Position numbers and translations under genes: made by a program. Positions 18,901 to 28,298 of a DNA stretch of 64,000 bases are shown one piece after another. Positions within the stretch are counted from its first letter, which is position 1; each line of letters begins with the position of its first letter. The notes beneath the pieces are model-generated. The model ran no database searches, was not told the origin of the DNA, and saw nothing but the letters and a program-made list of their open reading frames with translations. Origin of the DNA: [Mycobacterium] nativiensis (GTDB lineage Bacteria > Actinomycetota > Actinomycetes > Mycobacteriales > Mycobacteriaceae); NCBI RefSeq assembly GCF_020172685.1, contig NZ_CP083986.1, positions 4,420,158-4,484,157 of the forward strand, in the 5' to 3' direction.

Positions 18901-20319
18901 TTACAGGATCGCGCCCGGGGTGTAGGAAGCTGCCGCCGGATACCGCTCCACCAGCTCGGCCACCGCCGCGGCCACCTGGTCGACCTGATCGGCGGCCGCG
19001 CCGGTGAACGCCTGCCGGTCGGCGACAGCCGCCTCCAGCGCGGCCCGGTCCAGCGGCAGCCGGTCGTCGGAGGCCAGCCGGTCCAGCAGGTCGGGCTCGG
19101 CGCCGCGTTCGCGCATCGCCAGCGCGACGGCCACCGCATGCTCCTTGATGACCTCATGGGCGGCTTCTCGGCCCATCCCGGCGCGCACCGCGGCGATCAG
19201 CACCTTGGTGGTGGCCAGGAACGGCAGGTAGCGGTCCAGTTCGCGGGTGATCACCGCCGGGTAGGCGCCGAATTCGTCGAGCACGGTCAAGAACGTCTCG
19301 GTCTGCCCGTCGACGGCGAAGAAGGCATCCGGCAGCGCGACCCGGCGCACCACCGAGCAGAACACGTCGCCCTCGTTCCACTGCGCGCCGGCCAGTTCGG
19401 CGGCCATCGACGCGTAGCCGCGCAGCACCACCTGCAGGCCGTTGACCCGCTCGCAGCTGCGGGTGTTCATCTTGTGCGGCATCGCCGAGGAGCCCACCTG
19501 GCCTTCGGCGAACCCCTCGGTGACCAGTTCGTGGCCGGCCATCAGCCGGATGGTGTGGGCCAGCGAGGACGGGCCGGCCCCGAGTTGCACCAGGGCGGAA
19601 ACGGCGTCGTGGTCCAGCGAGCGAGGATAGACCTGGCCGACGCTGGTCAGCACCGCGTCGAAGCCGAGGAATTCGGCGACGCGACGTTCCAGCTCGGCCA
19701 GTTTGGTGGTGTCGCCGTCGAACAGGTCCAGCATGTCCTGGGCGGTGCCCATCGGGCCCTTGATGCCGCGCAGCGGGTAGCGGTCGATCAGCTCGCGCAC
19801 CCGGGTCAGGGCGATCACCAACTCCTGCGCGGCCGAAGCGAACCGCTTGCCCAGCGTGGTGGCCTGGGCGGCGACGTTGTGGCTGCGCCCGGCCATCACC
19901 AGCTCGCGGTAAGCCACTGCGTGGCGCACCAGTCGGGCCGCAACCGCGACGCCGTGGTCGTGCACCAGCTGCAGGGACTGGCGGATCTGCATCTGCTCGA
20001 CGTTCTCGGTCAGATCCCGGCTGGTCATGCCCTTGTGGATGTGCTCATGCCCGGCCAGCGCATTGAACTCCTCGATGCGGGCCTTGACGTCGTGGCGGGT
20101 CACCCGTTCCCGGTCGGCGATCGACGCCAAGTCGACGTCCTCGAGCACCCGCTCGTAGTCGGCGAGGACGGTGGCCGGCACCTGCACACCCAGTTCGGAC
20201 TGGGCGCGCAGCACGGCCAGCCACAACCGGCGTTCAGCGACGATCTTCGCCCGCGGCGACCAGATGTCGGTCATCGCGGCGCTGGCATAGCGAGTGGCCA
20301 GCACATTGGGGATGCTCAC
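18901..20319 (-). CDS. purB: Adenylosuccinate lyase
   Basis: PurB cleaves SAICAR and adenylosuccinate in purine synthesis. The 472-residue protein carries the fumarase/aspartase superfamily signature [10 protein letters not shown] in its second half, with the catalytic Ser loop. The [10 protein letters not shown] and [18 protein letters not shown] segments are also typical. It starts with GTG at 20319. With cyp126 and the transporter downstream it forms a tight minus-strand cluster. Confidence 0.97.
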   Translation of the reverse strand: MSIPNVLATRYASAAMTDIWSPRAKIVAERRLWLAVLRAQSELGVQVPATVLADYERVLEDVDLASIADRERVTRHDVKARIEEFNALAGHEHIHKGMTSRDLTENVEQMQIRQSLQLVHDHGVAVAARLVRHAVAYRELVMAGRSHNVAAQATTLGKRFASAAQELVIALTRVRELIDRYPLRGIKGPMGTAQDMLDLFDGDTTKLAELERRVAEFLGFDAVLTSVGQVYPRSLDHDAVSALVQLGAGPSSLAHTIRLMAGHELVTEGFAEGQVGSSAMPHKMNTRSCERVNGLQVVLRGYASMAAELAGAQWNEGDVFCSVVRRVALPDAFFAVDGQTETFLTVLDEFGAYPAVITRELDRYLPFLATTKVLIAAVRAGMGREAAHEVIKEHAVAVALAMRERGAEPDLLDRLASDDRLPLDRAALEAAVADRQAFTGAAADQVDQVAAAVAELVERYPAAASYTPGAIL

Positions 20320-20330
20320 AAGCAGCTAGC

Positions 20331-20855
20331 TTACGGTGCGACCGGGCCACGACCTTCGGACAGAGATACCGCCGCATCGATGAGGTAATCGGCAAGGACG
20401 CCGATGACCTCTCGCTCGGGCAACCGTTCGCAGATGAAGGCTGGGTTGGTTCGGCTGGCACGACGCATCACGTTGTGACATCCCGGCGAGAACCGCGCGC
20501 GCTGGACCGTCACATCGTCAGCGTGGTCGAAGAGCGGGTAGGGGTTTTGCGTGTAGCGAATGCACACGCCGGTGCGGTCGATCCCGTAGCCGGTCAGCGC
20601 GACATCGTCGCGGTCGACGGTGATCGGCCAAAACGGCGGCGCGAGATCGAACGAGCGCACGATCTCGCGCCTCGGCCCTACAGGCACATGTCGGGTGACG
20701 GATCGGATCCGGCACCGCGTGGCGATCTCGTAGGGGCGCACCCGGTTGTTGCGCATGAACGCGATGAACACCTCGACCGCCAGCCGGGCCGCCGGCGGCA
20801 ACTCGTCAGGCGCCAACGCGGCGCGAAGCTCGTTGGCGTAGCCAACCGTCAACAT
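20331..20855 (-). CDS. Conserved hypothetical protein
   Basis: I do not recognise this 174-residue protein. It has no signal peptide or membrane helix. The N-terminal portion is helical and Ala/Leu-rich (ANELRAALAPDELPPAARLAVEVFIAFM); the middle is mixed, with many Arg and aromatic residues (FDLAPPFWPITVDRDD, RYTQNPYPLFDH). The ATG at 20855 is used because the further upstream frame is Cys-rich and spans the divergent promoter. It lies between purB (11 bp downstream) and a divergent TetR gene. M. tuberculosis has Rv0776c near this place, but on the other strand relative to purB, so orthology is doubtful. Confidence 0.6.
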   Translation of the reverse strand: MLTVGYANELRAALAPDELPPAARLAVEVFIAFMRNNRVRPYEIATRCRIRSVTRHVPVGPRREIVRSFDLAPPFWPITVDRDDVALTGYGIDRTGVCIRYTQNPYPLFDHADDVTVQRARFSPGCHNVMRRASRTNPAFICERLPEREVIGVLADYLIDAAVSLSEGRGPVAP

Positions 20856-20892
20856 GGCAACTCCACATGTCGAGAAAAATGGACAGGCCCGT

Positions 20893-20907
20893 AGTCTGCC
20901 ACAGACT
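20893..20907. promoter_or_regulatory. Candidate operator between divergent hypothetical and TetR genes
   Basis: A perfect inverted repeat AGTCTG-CCA-CAGACT lies midway in the 77-bp gap between the starts at 20855 and 20933. Placement and size suit binding by the adjacent TetR regulator, giving control of both genes. Confidence 0.4.
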
Positions 20908-20932
20908 GCCAGTCGGTGATTAGGCTTTCGTC

Positions 20933-21604
20933 GTGGGCAATGACAGGCCAACGCGGCGCGACATGCATGCAGAGCTCACACGGACGGCAGTGCTCGACGC
21001 GGCCCGGACCCTCTTCGTCGCCAAGGGGTTCGATGCGACCTCGGTCGACGAAATCGCACAGGCATCGCATTCCAGCAAAGGTGCCGTCTACCACCACTTT
21101 CGCGACAAGCAGGAGATATTCGCCGAGGTCTTCCGGTCCAGCCAGACCGAGATCATGCAGGCCCTGCTGCCCAGCGCCCTGGAGTCCATGCCCGAGGACG
21201 CCAGCCCGTGGGACCAGGCGTTGCTCGCCATCAGCGCCGTGCTGCGCTGCTACGTCCAGGATCACGAGGCACGGGTACTACTGCGTGAATCGGCCAGCGC
21301 TCTGGGCTGGGACCGGAAGCAGACGCTCGACGAGGAACTGGCACTTCCGCTGCTGCGCGCCGTGCTCACCGAGCTGATCGAGGCCGGCGAAGTGGTTCCG
21401 GTACCGGTCGGTGTGACCGCCGAGCTGCTCTACGCCCTGCTCAGTAAGACCGGGCCCATCATCGCCGCCGCCGAGGATCCCGCCCAGGCGGTCAGCGAGA
21501 TCGAGCCGGTCCTGTTCGCGTTGCTGAACGGCCTGCATCGCGAGCCGCCGCAGCCGGCAGGCCAAACCAAACGCTTGGGATTCGCCCGACCGCAAACGCC
21601 CTGA
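20933..21604 (+). CDS. TetR family transcriptional regulator
   Basis: The 223-residue protein has a canonical TetR N-terminus: LDAARTLFVAKGFDATSVDEIAQASHSSKGAVYHHFRDKQEIF at about residues 21-65, including the YxHF helix end. The C-terminal half is a Leu/Ala-rich helical ligand domain. GTG 20933 is proposed; an ATG at 20963 would shorten the product by ten residues. It is divergent from an uncharacterised gene and converges on pntB with 18 bp between stops. Confidence 0.85.
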   Translation: MGNDRPTRRDMHAELTRTAVLDAARTLFVAKGFDATSVDEIAQASHSSKGAVYHHFRDKQEIFAEVFRSSQTEIMQALLPSALESMPEDASPWDQALLAISAVLRCYVQDHEARVLLRESASALGWDRKQTLDEELALPLLRAVLTELIEAGEVVPVPVGVTAELLYALLSKTGPIIAAAEDPAQAVSEIEPVLFALLNGLHREPPQPAGQTKRLGFARPQTP

Positions 21605-21622
21605 GCAAGGGCGCCGCGGGCC

Positions 21623-23044
21623 TTACAGCGCGTGCAGGATGTCCTCGACCCGGTCCTTGGCGTCGCCGAACAACATGGCGGAGTTCTGCCGGAAGAACAG
21701 CGGATTCTGCACGCCCGCGTAGCCGGAAGCCATGGAGCGCTTGAAGACGATCACGTTGTCGGCGTCCCACACCGTCAGCACCGGCATCCCGGCGATCGGG
21801 CTGGAGGGGTCTTCGGCGGCGGCCGGGTTGACGGTGTCGTTGGCGCCGATCACCAGAACGACGGAGGTGTCACCGAAGTCGTCGTTGATCTCGTCCATCT
21901 CCAGCACGATGTCGTAGGGCACCTTGGCCTCGGCCAGCAGCACGTTCATGTGACCGGGCAGCCGGCCGGCGACCGGGTGGATGCCGAAACGCACGTTGAC
22001 GCCGCGGTCGCGCAGCTTGCGGGTCAGTTCGGCGACTCCGTACTGGGCCTGCGCGACGGCCATGCCGTAGCCGGGGGTGATGATCACCGAGTCGGCGCCG
22101 CCCAACAGCTCGGCCACCGCGTCGGCGGTGATCTCGCGGTGCTCGCCGTAGTCCTTGTCCTCGGCCGGGCCCGCCTCGATCCCGAAGCCGCCGGCGATCA
22201 CCGAGATGAACGAGCGGTTCATCGCCTTACACATGATGTAGGACAGGTAGGCACCCGAGGAGCCCACCAACGCGCCGGTGATGATCAGCAGGTCGTTGGA
22301 GAGCAGGAAGCCCGAGGCCGCCGCCGCCCAGCCCGAGTAGCTGTTGAGCATCGAGACGACCACCGGCATGTCACCGCCGCCGATGGAGGCCACCAGGTGC
22401 CAGCCCAGCGCCAGCGCCAGCAGGGTCACCACGATCAGCAGCCACAGCTTGGGCTCGTTGACGAACCACACCGTCAACGCGACGAACGCGACCAGCGCCC
22501 CGATGTTGAGGAAGTTCTTGCCGGGCAGCATCAGCGGGTTGGACTTCATCCGCCCCGAGAGCTTGAGGTTGGCCACGATCGAGCCGGTGAAGGTCACCGC
22601 ACCGATGAACACCCCGATGAACACCTCGGCGGAGTGGATGCCGAACAGCCCCTGGGCGGCCAGTTCCCGGGCGGCCGGACCGCACGGGCAGTGCTCGACG
22701 TGCAGGTAGCCGTTCCAGCCGACCAGCACCGCGGCCAGACCGACGAACGAGTGCAGCAGGGCGATCAGCTCGGGCATGCCGGTCATCTCGACGACCTTGG
22801 CGCGCCACAGCCCGATCGCCGCACCCACCACGGTGGCCCCGATCAGCAACGCCAAGCCGACCGGATTGATCTTGTGATGAACCGCCAAGGTGATCGTCGC
22901 GGCCAGCGCCACCGCCATCCCGAGGATGCCGAAGCTGTTGCCGGCCTTGGACGTCTCGTGCTTGCTCAGCCCGGCCAGGGCCAGGATGAACAGCAACGCC
23001 GCGACGATGTATGCCGCCGAGGCGGCGGTCTCAACTGAAAACAT
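21623..23044 (-). CDS. pntB: NAD(P) transhydrogenase subunit beta
   Basis: PntB carries the second half of the membrane channel and the NADP(H)-binding domain dIII of the proton-translocating transhydrogenase. The 473-residue protein has about eight to nine helices up to residue 290. The dIII domain contains [34 protein letters not shown] and [12 protein letters not shown], all diagnostic. It follows pntA by 35 bp on the same strand. Together they use the proton gradient to make NADPH from NADH. Confidence 0.96.
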   Translation of the reverse strand: MFSVETAASAAYIVAALLFILALAGLSKHETSKAGNSFGILGMAVALAATITLAVHHKINPVGLALLIGATVVGAAIGLWRAKVVEMTGMPELIALLHSFVGLAAVLVGWNGYLHVEHCPCGPAARELAAQGLFGIHSAEVFIGVFIGAVTFTGSIVANLKLSGRMKSNPLMLPGKNFLNIGALVAFVALTVWFVNEPKLWLLIVVTLLALALGWHLVASIGGGDMPVVVSMLNSYSGWAAAASGFLLSNDLLIITGALVGSSGAYLSYIMCKAMNRSFISVIAGGFGIEAGPAEDKDYGEHREITADAVAELLGGADSVIITPGYGMAVAQAQYGVAELTRKLRDRGVNVRFGIHPVAGRLPGHMNVLLAEAKVPYDIVLEMDEINDDFGDTSVVLVIGANDTVNPAAAEDPSSPIAGMPVLTVWDADNVIVFKRSMASGYAGVQNPLFFRQNSAMLFGDAKDRVEDILHAL

Positions 23045-23079
23045 AAGCGGGGTCTACTCCAAGTCGGGGTACGCAGCGC

Positions 23080-24603
23080 CTAGCTGCGGGAGAACATGGC
23101 GAGCATGCGGCGGGTCACCGCAAAACCACCGAAGATGTTGATGCTGGCCAGCAGGATCGCCGCGGCGGCCAAACTCGTGATGGCCGGGTCACCGTGGCCG
23201 ATCTGCAGCAGCGCGCCCACCACGATGATTCCCGAGATCGCATTGGTCACCGACATCAGCGGCGTGTGCAGCGCGTGGTGCACATGGCCGATCACGTAGT
23301 AACCGATCACGATCGCCAACGCAAAGACGGTCAGGTGCACCTGCAGCGCCGCCGGTGCCATCGCGACCAGTGCGAACAGCACGGCCGCGGCCGAGACCAC
23401 CAAACCCAGCCGGCGTCCGGCCGACATCGGTTCTTTGCTCACCTTGGCGACCACCGGGGCTTCGGCGACCTTGGCCGGGGCGGCCGAGACCTGCACCGGG
23501 GGCGGCGGCCACGTCGACGCACCGTCGCGCACCACGGTCATCGACCGCTGCACCACGTCGTCGAAGTCCAGCACCAGCTGGCCGTCCTTGCCGGGTGTCA
23601 TCAGCTTCATCAGGTTGACCAGGTTGGTGCCGTAGAGCTGCGACGCCTGCGCGGGCAGCCGGCCGGCCAGGTCGGTGTACCCGATGATCGTCACCCCGTT
23701 GTCGGTGACGACGGCCTGGTCCTTGACGGTGCCCTCGACGTTGCCGCCGTTGGACGCGGCCATGTCGACGATCACGCTGCCGGGCTTCATCGCCGCCACC
23801 ATCTCGGCGGTGATGATCCGCGGCGCGGGCTTACCCGGGATGAGCGCGGTGGTGACGATGATGTCGACGTCGGCGCACTGGTCGGCGTAGAGCTGCGCCT
23901 CCCGGGCCTTGTAGTCGTCGCTCATCTCCTTGGCGTAGCCGGTGGCCGACACCTCGGTCTCGGTAGATTCGATCGACAGGTACTCCCCGCCGAGCGAGCG
24001 GACCTGGTCGGCAACCTCCGGACGCGGGTCGGTGGCCCGCACGATCGCCCCCAGGCTGCCGGCGGCGCCGATCGCGGCCAGACCCGCAACCCCGGCGCCC
24101 ACCACCAGAACCTTGGCCGGCGGCACCTTGCCCGCGGCGGTCACCTGACCGGTGAAGAACCGGCCGAAGGCGTGGGCAGACTCGATCACGGCGCGGTAGC
24201 CGGCGATGTTGGCCATCGAGCTCAGCACGTCCAGTGACTGCGCGCGCGAGATCCGGGGAACCGCGTCCATCGACAGCGCGGTGATGGGCCGGCGGGCCAG
24301 ATCCTCGACCCGATCCGGGTTCAGGGCCGGCGCCAACAGGCTGACCAGCGTGGCGCCCGGCTTCATCCCGTCCAGTTGCTCGGTCGACGGGGCGTTGACG
24401 CCGAAGACGATGTCGGCGGCGCGGGCATCGCCGATGGTGGCGCCGGCCTCGGTGTATGCCGCGTCGGAGAAGGACGATGCGTCTCCGGCACCGGAATCCA
24501 CCACGACGTCGTAGCCGAGCTTGGTCAGTGCAGCGACCGTCGTCGGCGTCGCCGACACACGCGTCTCACCGGGCTGCGCCTCGGATAGGACACCGATATT
24601 CAT
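23080..24603 (-). CDS. pntA: NAD(P) transhydrogenase subunit alpha, one-piece
   Basis: The 507-residue protein joins the NAD-binding domain dI (start [20 protein letters not shown]; nucleotide loop [20 protein letters not shown] near residue 170) to a C-terminal membrane part with four helices ([13 protein letters not shown] through [14 protein letters not shown]). In M. tuberculosis these two parts are separate genes, pntAa and pntAb. The ATG at 24603 is preferred to a GTG 15 bases upstream because GGAGAG lies seven bases before it. It is the first gene of pntA-pntB; the 138 bp to the TetR gene upstream holds the promoter, where I see a direct repeat AAGCGCC spaced by 9 bp but no clear operator. 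Confidence 0.95.
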   Translation of the reverse strand: MNIGVLSEAQPGETRVSATPTTVAALTKLGYDVVVDSGAGDASSFSDAAYTEAGATIGDARAADIVFGVNAPSTEQLDGMKPGATLVSLLAPALNPDRVEDLARRPITALSMDAVPRISRAQSLDVLSSMANIAGYRAVIESAHAFGRFFTGQVTAAGKVPPAKVLVVGAGVAGLAAIGAAGSLGAIVRATDPRPEVADQVRSLGGEYLSIESTETEVSATGYAKEMSDDYKAREAQLYADQCADVDIIVTTALIPGKPAPRIITAEMVAAMKPGSVIVDMAASNGGNVEGTVKDQAVVTDNGVTIIGYTDLAGRLPAQASQLYGTNLVNLMKLMTPGKDGQLVLDFDDVVQRSMTVVRDGASTWPPPPVQVSAAPAKVAEAPVVAKVSKEPMSAGRRLGLVVSAAAVLFALVAMAPAALQVHLTVFALAIVIGYYVIGHVHHALHTPLMSVTNAISGIIVVGALLQIGHGDPAITSLAAAAILLASINIFGGFAVTRRMLAMFSRS

Positions 24604-24741
24604 GACGTAGCTCTCCACATTCGCGTCTCTTCGCCGTCTTCAGGCGCTTACGGCGCTTTTCCAAGCACCTCCGGACCCTTCGTTACCCGCCAGTAGCTAA
24701 GGAGCGACAAAGGGATCGAGGCAGCATACCGTGTGTGCGTC

Positions 24742-25359
24742 TCAGGCCGACACCGCGCGCTGATCCAGTGGAGCGAGCATATCGATGACGTCGATGACCG
24801 CGGCCCGGGCAGCGGCCCGCGGCCCCTGGAGGTCATCGACCAGGGCCGCCATCACCGCACCGTCGACCATGCAGACCAGGGCGTATGCCATCTCCACCCG
24901 CATGATCCGCCCCGAACGCTCGATGGCTTCGGTGACCGCGCCGGACCGCTGGTGCAGGATGCGACGCTGGATTTCGCGCAGCTCGGGCTGCCGGGCGCAC
25001 ACGATATAGCGCTCGTACCGGGAGATCAGCTGCTCGGCGACCTGCCGGTCGCCTACCTCCCCCACCAACAGGTCGACCAACATGTCCGCGGTCGTATCGG
25101 CGCTGCGCCGCCGCCGGGACAGCCCAGCGATGCGGGCACGCAACTGAGCGACCTCCAGCATCCCGATGTGTTCCACCGCACTGACGATCAGATCGTCCAG
25201 CGACGAGAAGTAATAGGTGGTCGATGCCAGCGGCAGACCGGCCCGCTGCGCCACGGCGCGATGCCGGACCGCCTCGAACCCGCCTTCGCGCAACAGCTCG
25301 GCGGCAGCACTGATCAGTGCGTACCGCCGACGCTCCCCCTTGGGCGTGACCGCTGTCAT
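24742..25359 (-). CDS. TetR family transcriptional regulator
   Basis: The 205-residue protein has a TetR HTH near the N-terminus: ALISAAAELLREGGFEAVRHRAVAQRAGLPLASTTYYFSSLDDL, about residues 12-55. The rest is helical, with a predicted ligand pocket. It stands upstream of pntA on the same strand; M. tuberculosis also has a TetR gene (Rv0158) beside its pnt genes, so it may control transhydrogenase expression. The ATG at 25359 is used; the frame is open upstream but without homology. Confidence 0.84.
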   Translation of the reverse strand: MTAVTPKGERRRYALISAAAELLREGGFEAVRHRAVAQRAGLPLASTTYYFSSLDDLIVSAVEHIGMLEVAQLRARIAGLSRRRRSADTTADMLVDLLVGEVGDRQVAEQLISRYERYIVCARQPELREIQRRILHQRSGAVTEAIERSGRIMRVEMAYALVCMVDGAVMAALVDDLQGPRAAARAAVIDVIDMLAPLDQRAVSA

Positions 25360-25414
25360 CACGCCTAGAGATGCTGCCAGCACTGGTACGCCGCAGCAGC
25401 CGTTTCCGCCTTTT

Positions 25415-25429
25415 CGGACAAACGGTCCG
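25415..25429. promoter_or_regulatory. Possible operator between TetR and esterase genes
   Basis: The inverted repeat CGGAC-AAACG-GTCCG lies 8 bp before the esterase start and 56 bp from the divergent TetR start. The arms are only 5 bp in GC-rich DNA, so chance occurrence is possible. Confidence 0.25.
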
Positions 25430-25436
25430 GGCTGGC

Positions 25437-26270
25437 ATGATGACCGGCATGCCGGAGTTGAGCCGACGGGCCGTGCTGCGCCTCGGAGCCGCGGTGGGCG
25501 CAGTGGGGGCGGGTTCGCTGATCGGCGCTCGACCGGCATCGGCCACCCCGCCGCAGGCGGCGCCGACGATGACGACGGGTGCGTTCGACTCTGCGGCACG
25601 CGGCGGGATCACCACCAATTGGGCAATCGCCCGGCCGCCGGGCCAGACCGGGGCACTGCGCCCGCTGATCGCATTGCACGGCAAGGGAAGTGACGCCGCT
25701 ACGGTGATGGCCGGCGGGGTGGAGCAGGGCCTGGCCCAGGCGGTCGAGGCCGGGCTGCCGCCGTTCGCGGTGGTGGCCGTCGACGGCGGCGGCAGCTACT
25801 GGCACCGGCGCGCCTCCGGCGAGGATTCCGGCGCCATGGTGACCGACGAGTTGCTGCCGCTGCTGGCCGATCAGGGGCTGGACACCTCACGGGTGGCATT
25901 CCTCGGCTGGTCCATGGGCGGGTACGGCGCGCTGCTGCTGGGCGGTCGGCTGGGTCCGCGCCGAACGGCGGCGATCTGCGCGGTGAGCCCCGCGCTGTGG
26001 CTGTCGCCGGGAGCGACGGCGCCGGGGGCATTCGACGGGGCGACGGATTTCGAGGCCAATTCGGTGTTCGGGATGCCGGCGCTGGGTTCGATCCCGATCC
26101 GGGTGGACTGCGGCAACAGTGACCCGTTCTATTCGGCGACCAAGGCGTTCATCGGGCAGCTGCCCAACCCGCCGGCGGGCGGGTTCTCCCCCGGCGGGCA
26201 CGACGGGGGCTATTGGAGTTCCCAGCTGCCCGCCGAGTTGACCTGGATCGCCCCGCTGCTGACGGCTTGA
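25437..26270 (+). CDS. Tat-exported alpha/beta-hydrolase, Rv0774c-like esterase
   Basis: The 277-residue protein begins with a twin-arginine signal (LSRRAVLRLGAAVGAVGAGS, cleaved after ASA near residue 37). A compact hydrolase domain follows with IALHGKGSD (oxyanion region) and the nucleophile elbow GWSMGG; the likely catalytic His is in SPGGHDGGYW near the end. M. tuberculosis Rv0774c, at the matching place, is described as an exported esterase. In-frame ATGs at 25437, 25440 and 25449 are all possible. It is divergent from the TetR gene. Confidence 0.85.
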   Translation: MMTGMPELSRRAVLRLGAAVGAVGAGSLIGARPASATPPQAAPTMTTGAFDSAARGGITTNWAIARPPGQTGALRPLIALHGKGSDAATVMAGGVEQGLAQAVEAGLPPFAVVAVDGGGSYWHRRASGEDSGAMVTDELLPLLADQGLDTSRVAFLGWSMGGYGALLLGGRLGPRRTAAICAVSPALWLSPGATAPGAFDGATDFEANSVFGMPALGSIPIRVDCGNSDPFYSATKAFIGQLPNPPAGGFSPGGHDGGYWSSQLPAELTWIAPLLTA

Positions 26271-26314
26271 ACACCGACGCGCTCTTATTTGGTTTTCCTC
26301 AGGAAATATCGCCA

Positions 26315-26329
26315 AGCCGGTAACCGGCT
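26315..26329. terminator. Short GC-rich hairpin after the esterase gene
   Basis: AGCCGG-TAA-CCGGCT forms a 6-bp stem with a 3-nt loop, 45 bp after the esterase stop. It may end esterase transcription before the repeat-protein genes. A second small palindrome, TTTCCT-C-AGGAAA, lies at 26294-26306. Confidence 0.35.
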
Positions 26330-26404
26330 GTTCCATAAGCCAGTCATAGCGTCCCGTATTTCTGTCGCGATGTCGCGTGGTACCGCCGTGATCTCCAGGT
26401 TTTT

Positions 26405-26535
26405 GGAGTAATTTCTCCGATTTACGGGTCCGCAAATATCTTGTGTGATGAATACCACTCTGCGAAAATTTGTCAGCATACTCATAAGTAACCCATCTGC
26501 TTCTGAGCCGGAACCGAACAGATTGGAAGGCCTTG
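26405..26535 (+). promoter_or_regulatory. Leader of repeat-protein gene 1, duplicated before genes 2 and 3
   Basis: This AT-rich leader contains GGAGTAATTTCT at 26405, a block from about 26478 to 26510 ending TTCTGAGCCG, and CAGATTGGAAGGCC ending at 26532. Versions of the last two elements occur before gene 3 (30320-30375), and TTCTGAGCC plus CAGATTGGAAGGCC recur before gene 2 (28264-28294). GGAAGG five bases before ATG is the ribosome binding site. I cannot assign -35 and -10 boxes confidently. Confidence 0.5.
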
Positions 26536-28269
26536 ATGACGAATCGACGTATCCAGGCGGCCGCTGTCGCCGCCACCGCGGGGGGCGGCTTACTGACCGC
26601 AGCGTTTCTGCAGACCGCGGTCGCTGTCGGCGCGCCCGGTACCGACGCCTTCACCATCGACGGCACCACCTTCGACCCCATCAATCTGTCTGGTGACGCG
26701 GGTTTCAACCCTGTCCTTCCGATCAGCCTTGCTCCGCCGCTGTTGAGCCTCGGTGGCGGGACGGTGAGTTTTTTCGGCAATACTCTTGACCTGTCACCGC
26801 AAACCTTCGACGTGTACAGCGGTACCGGGTCGAGCGCGACCGCCCTCGGCAGCATCGACACCAACGAAACCGTCACGAACCTGCTCGGTCTGCCCAACAC
26901 CGAGTTCACCGTCACCGGGGTCACCGGCGATGCAGCCGGCCTGCCGGCGCTGGGGACGGTCTATGACGTGCTCAACCTGGGCGGCGGCTTCTACAACGTC
27001 TACACCGCCACCCCGGGCAAGGACGGCACCGTCACCGACACGCTGGTGACCCCGTTCGGCAACATGAACCTGGACTCGCTGTTCGGCGGCATCAACGCCG
27101 CCAACGCGCTGCAGCCGGGCGACGCCTTCACCGGTCTACAAGCCGGTGACAGCAGCCTCGGCGAGGACGCCTTCAGCATCGGCAGCACCACGTTCAACCC
27201 GTTGACGACGGACGGAGCCGAAGGCTTCAACCCCGTCGCCGCTCTCGGCGGCACACCACCGCTACTGAACCTCGGCGGCGGCATACTGCTGGGATCAGTC
27301 GCCCTCGCGCCGCAAGAGTTCGACGTCTACGGCGGCGTCGGGTCCAGCGCCACCCAGGTGGGCACCATCGACACCGGTGTGTCCACGACGAGTCTGCTGG
27401 GCATGGCCAACACCGAGTTCACCGTTCTCAGCGCCACCCCTGCCGGTGCGGATGCGTCGGGCCTGCCGACGACCGGAACGGTCTATGACGTGTTCAACCT
27501 CGGCAACGGCTGGGCAAACGTCTACACCGCCACTCCAGATGTCACCGTCGACGGCACCGTCACTGCCGGCACTGTCACCGACACCCTGGTGACGCCGTTC
27601 GGCAATATGAACCTGGACTCACTGTTCGGCGGGATCAACGCCGCCAACCCGCTGCACCCGGGCGACGCCTTCACCGGTCTACTCGTCGGCGACAGCACCA
27701 AGCCCGACGCCTTCACCCTCGGCGGCTTCAACTTCGACCCGACGCTGGCGGACGGCACCGAGGGTTTCAAGGACGCCCCCGCCCTGCTCGGCATCGCCCC
27801 ACTGCTGAGCCTCGCATCTGGGCAGATTCAGAAGTACGACACCATTCCGCTCAACCTGAACATTCAAGACTTCGACATCTCCAGCGGCAGCGGGCCAAGC
27901 ACCACTGACCTCGGCACCATGACTGCCGCAACGGGTGTGACAAACCTGCTGGGGATGACCAACACCGAGTTCACCATCCAGACGGTCACCGCCGCCGATG
28001 GCGTAGAGGCCTCGCAGCTCCCGGCGGTGGGCACCGTCTATGACGTCTTCAACTTCGGCGGCGGCTGGCAGAACATCTACATCGCCACCCCCGGCGCCGA
28101 CGGCACCGTCACCGACACATTTATGACGCCGTTCGGCAACATCGATCTCAGTTCGCTGTTCGACTTCAACGCCGCTAACCCACTCGACGCGGGCGCGGCC
28201 TTCACCGGCCTCGATGAGGTGGGGTCCGCACTCTCCTCCTGGGACCCCTTGTCGTTCTTAGGTTTCTGA
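26536..28269 (+). CDS. Exported three-module repeat protein 1, unknown family
   Basis: I do not recognise this 577-residue protein. A signal peptide of about 33 residues (MTNRRIQAAAVAATAGGGLL, cleaved around AVAVGAPG) precedes three tandem modules starting DAF at residues 37, 211 and 391. Each module runs DAFxIxGxxFxP, a PPLLxLGGG segment, FDVYxGxGS, LLGxxNTEFTV, GTVYDVxNxGxGxxNVYxATP, VTDTLVTPFGNxxLxSLF and AANPLxPGxAFTGL. There is no cysteine, few lysines and many Thr, Gly, Asp and Asn, as in secreted acidic proteins. No PE/PPE, LPxTG or membrane anchor is visible. GGAAGG precedes the ATG; a TTG codon just before it is not needed. It probably shares an mRNA with gene 2, 29 bp downstream. 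Confidence 0.88.
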   Translation: MTNRRIQAAAVAATAGGGLLTAAFLQTAVAVGAPGTDAFTIDGTTFDPINLSGDAGFNPVLPISLAPPLLSLGGGTVSFFGNTLDLSPQTFDVYSGTGSSATALGSIDTNETVTNLLGLPNTEFTVTGVTGDAAGLPALGTVYDVLNLGGGFYNVYTATPGKDGTVTDTLVTPFGNMNLDSLFGGINAANALQPGDAFTGLQAGDSSLGEDAFSIGSTTFNPLTTDGAEGFNPVAALGGTPPLLNLGGGILLGSVALAPQEFDVYGGVGSSATQVGTIDTGVSTTSLLGMANTEFTVLSATPAGADASGLPTTGTVYDVFNLGNGWANVYTATPDVTVDGTVTAGTVTDTLVTPFGNMNLDSLFGGINAANPLHPGDAFTGLLVGDSTKPDAFTLGGFNFDPTLADGTEGFKDAPALLGIAPLLSLASGQIQKYDTIPLNLNIQDFDISSGSGPSTTDLGTMTAATGVTNLLGMTNTEFTIQTVTAADGVEASQLPAVGTVYDVFNFGGGWQNIYIATPGADGTVTDTFMTPFGNIDLSSLFDFNAANPLDAGAAFTGLDEVGSALSSWDPLSFLGF

Positions 28270-28298
28270 GCCCGACCTAACAGATTGGAAGGCCTGTG

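Noticed and set aside
20331..21604. Orthology of the hypothetical/TetR pair to Rv0776c and Rv0775
   Set aside because: Relative to purB both genes lie on the opposite strands from those in M. tuberculosis, and lengths differ, so I do not assert orthology.
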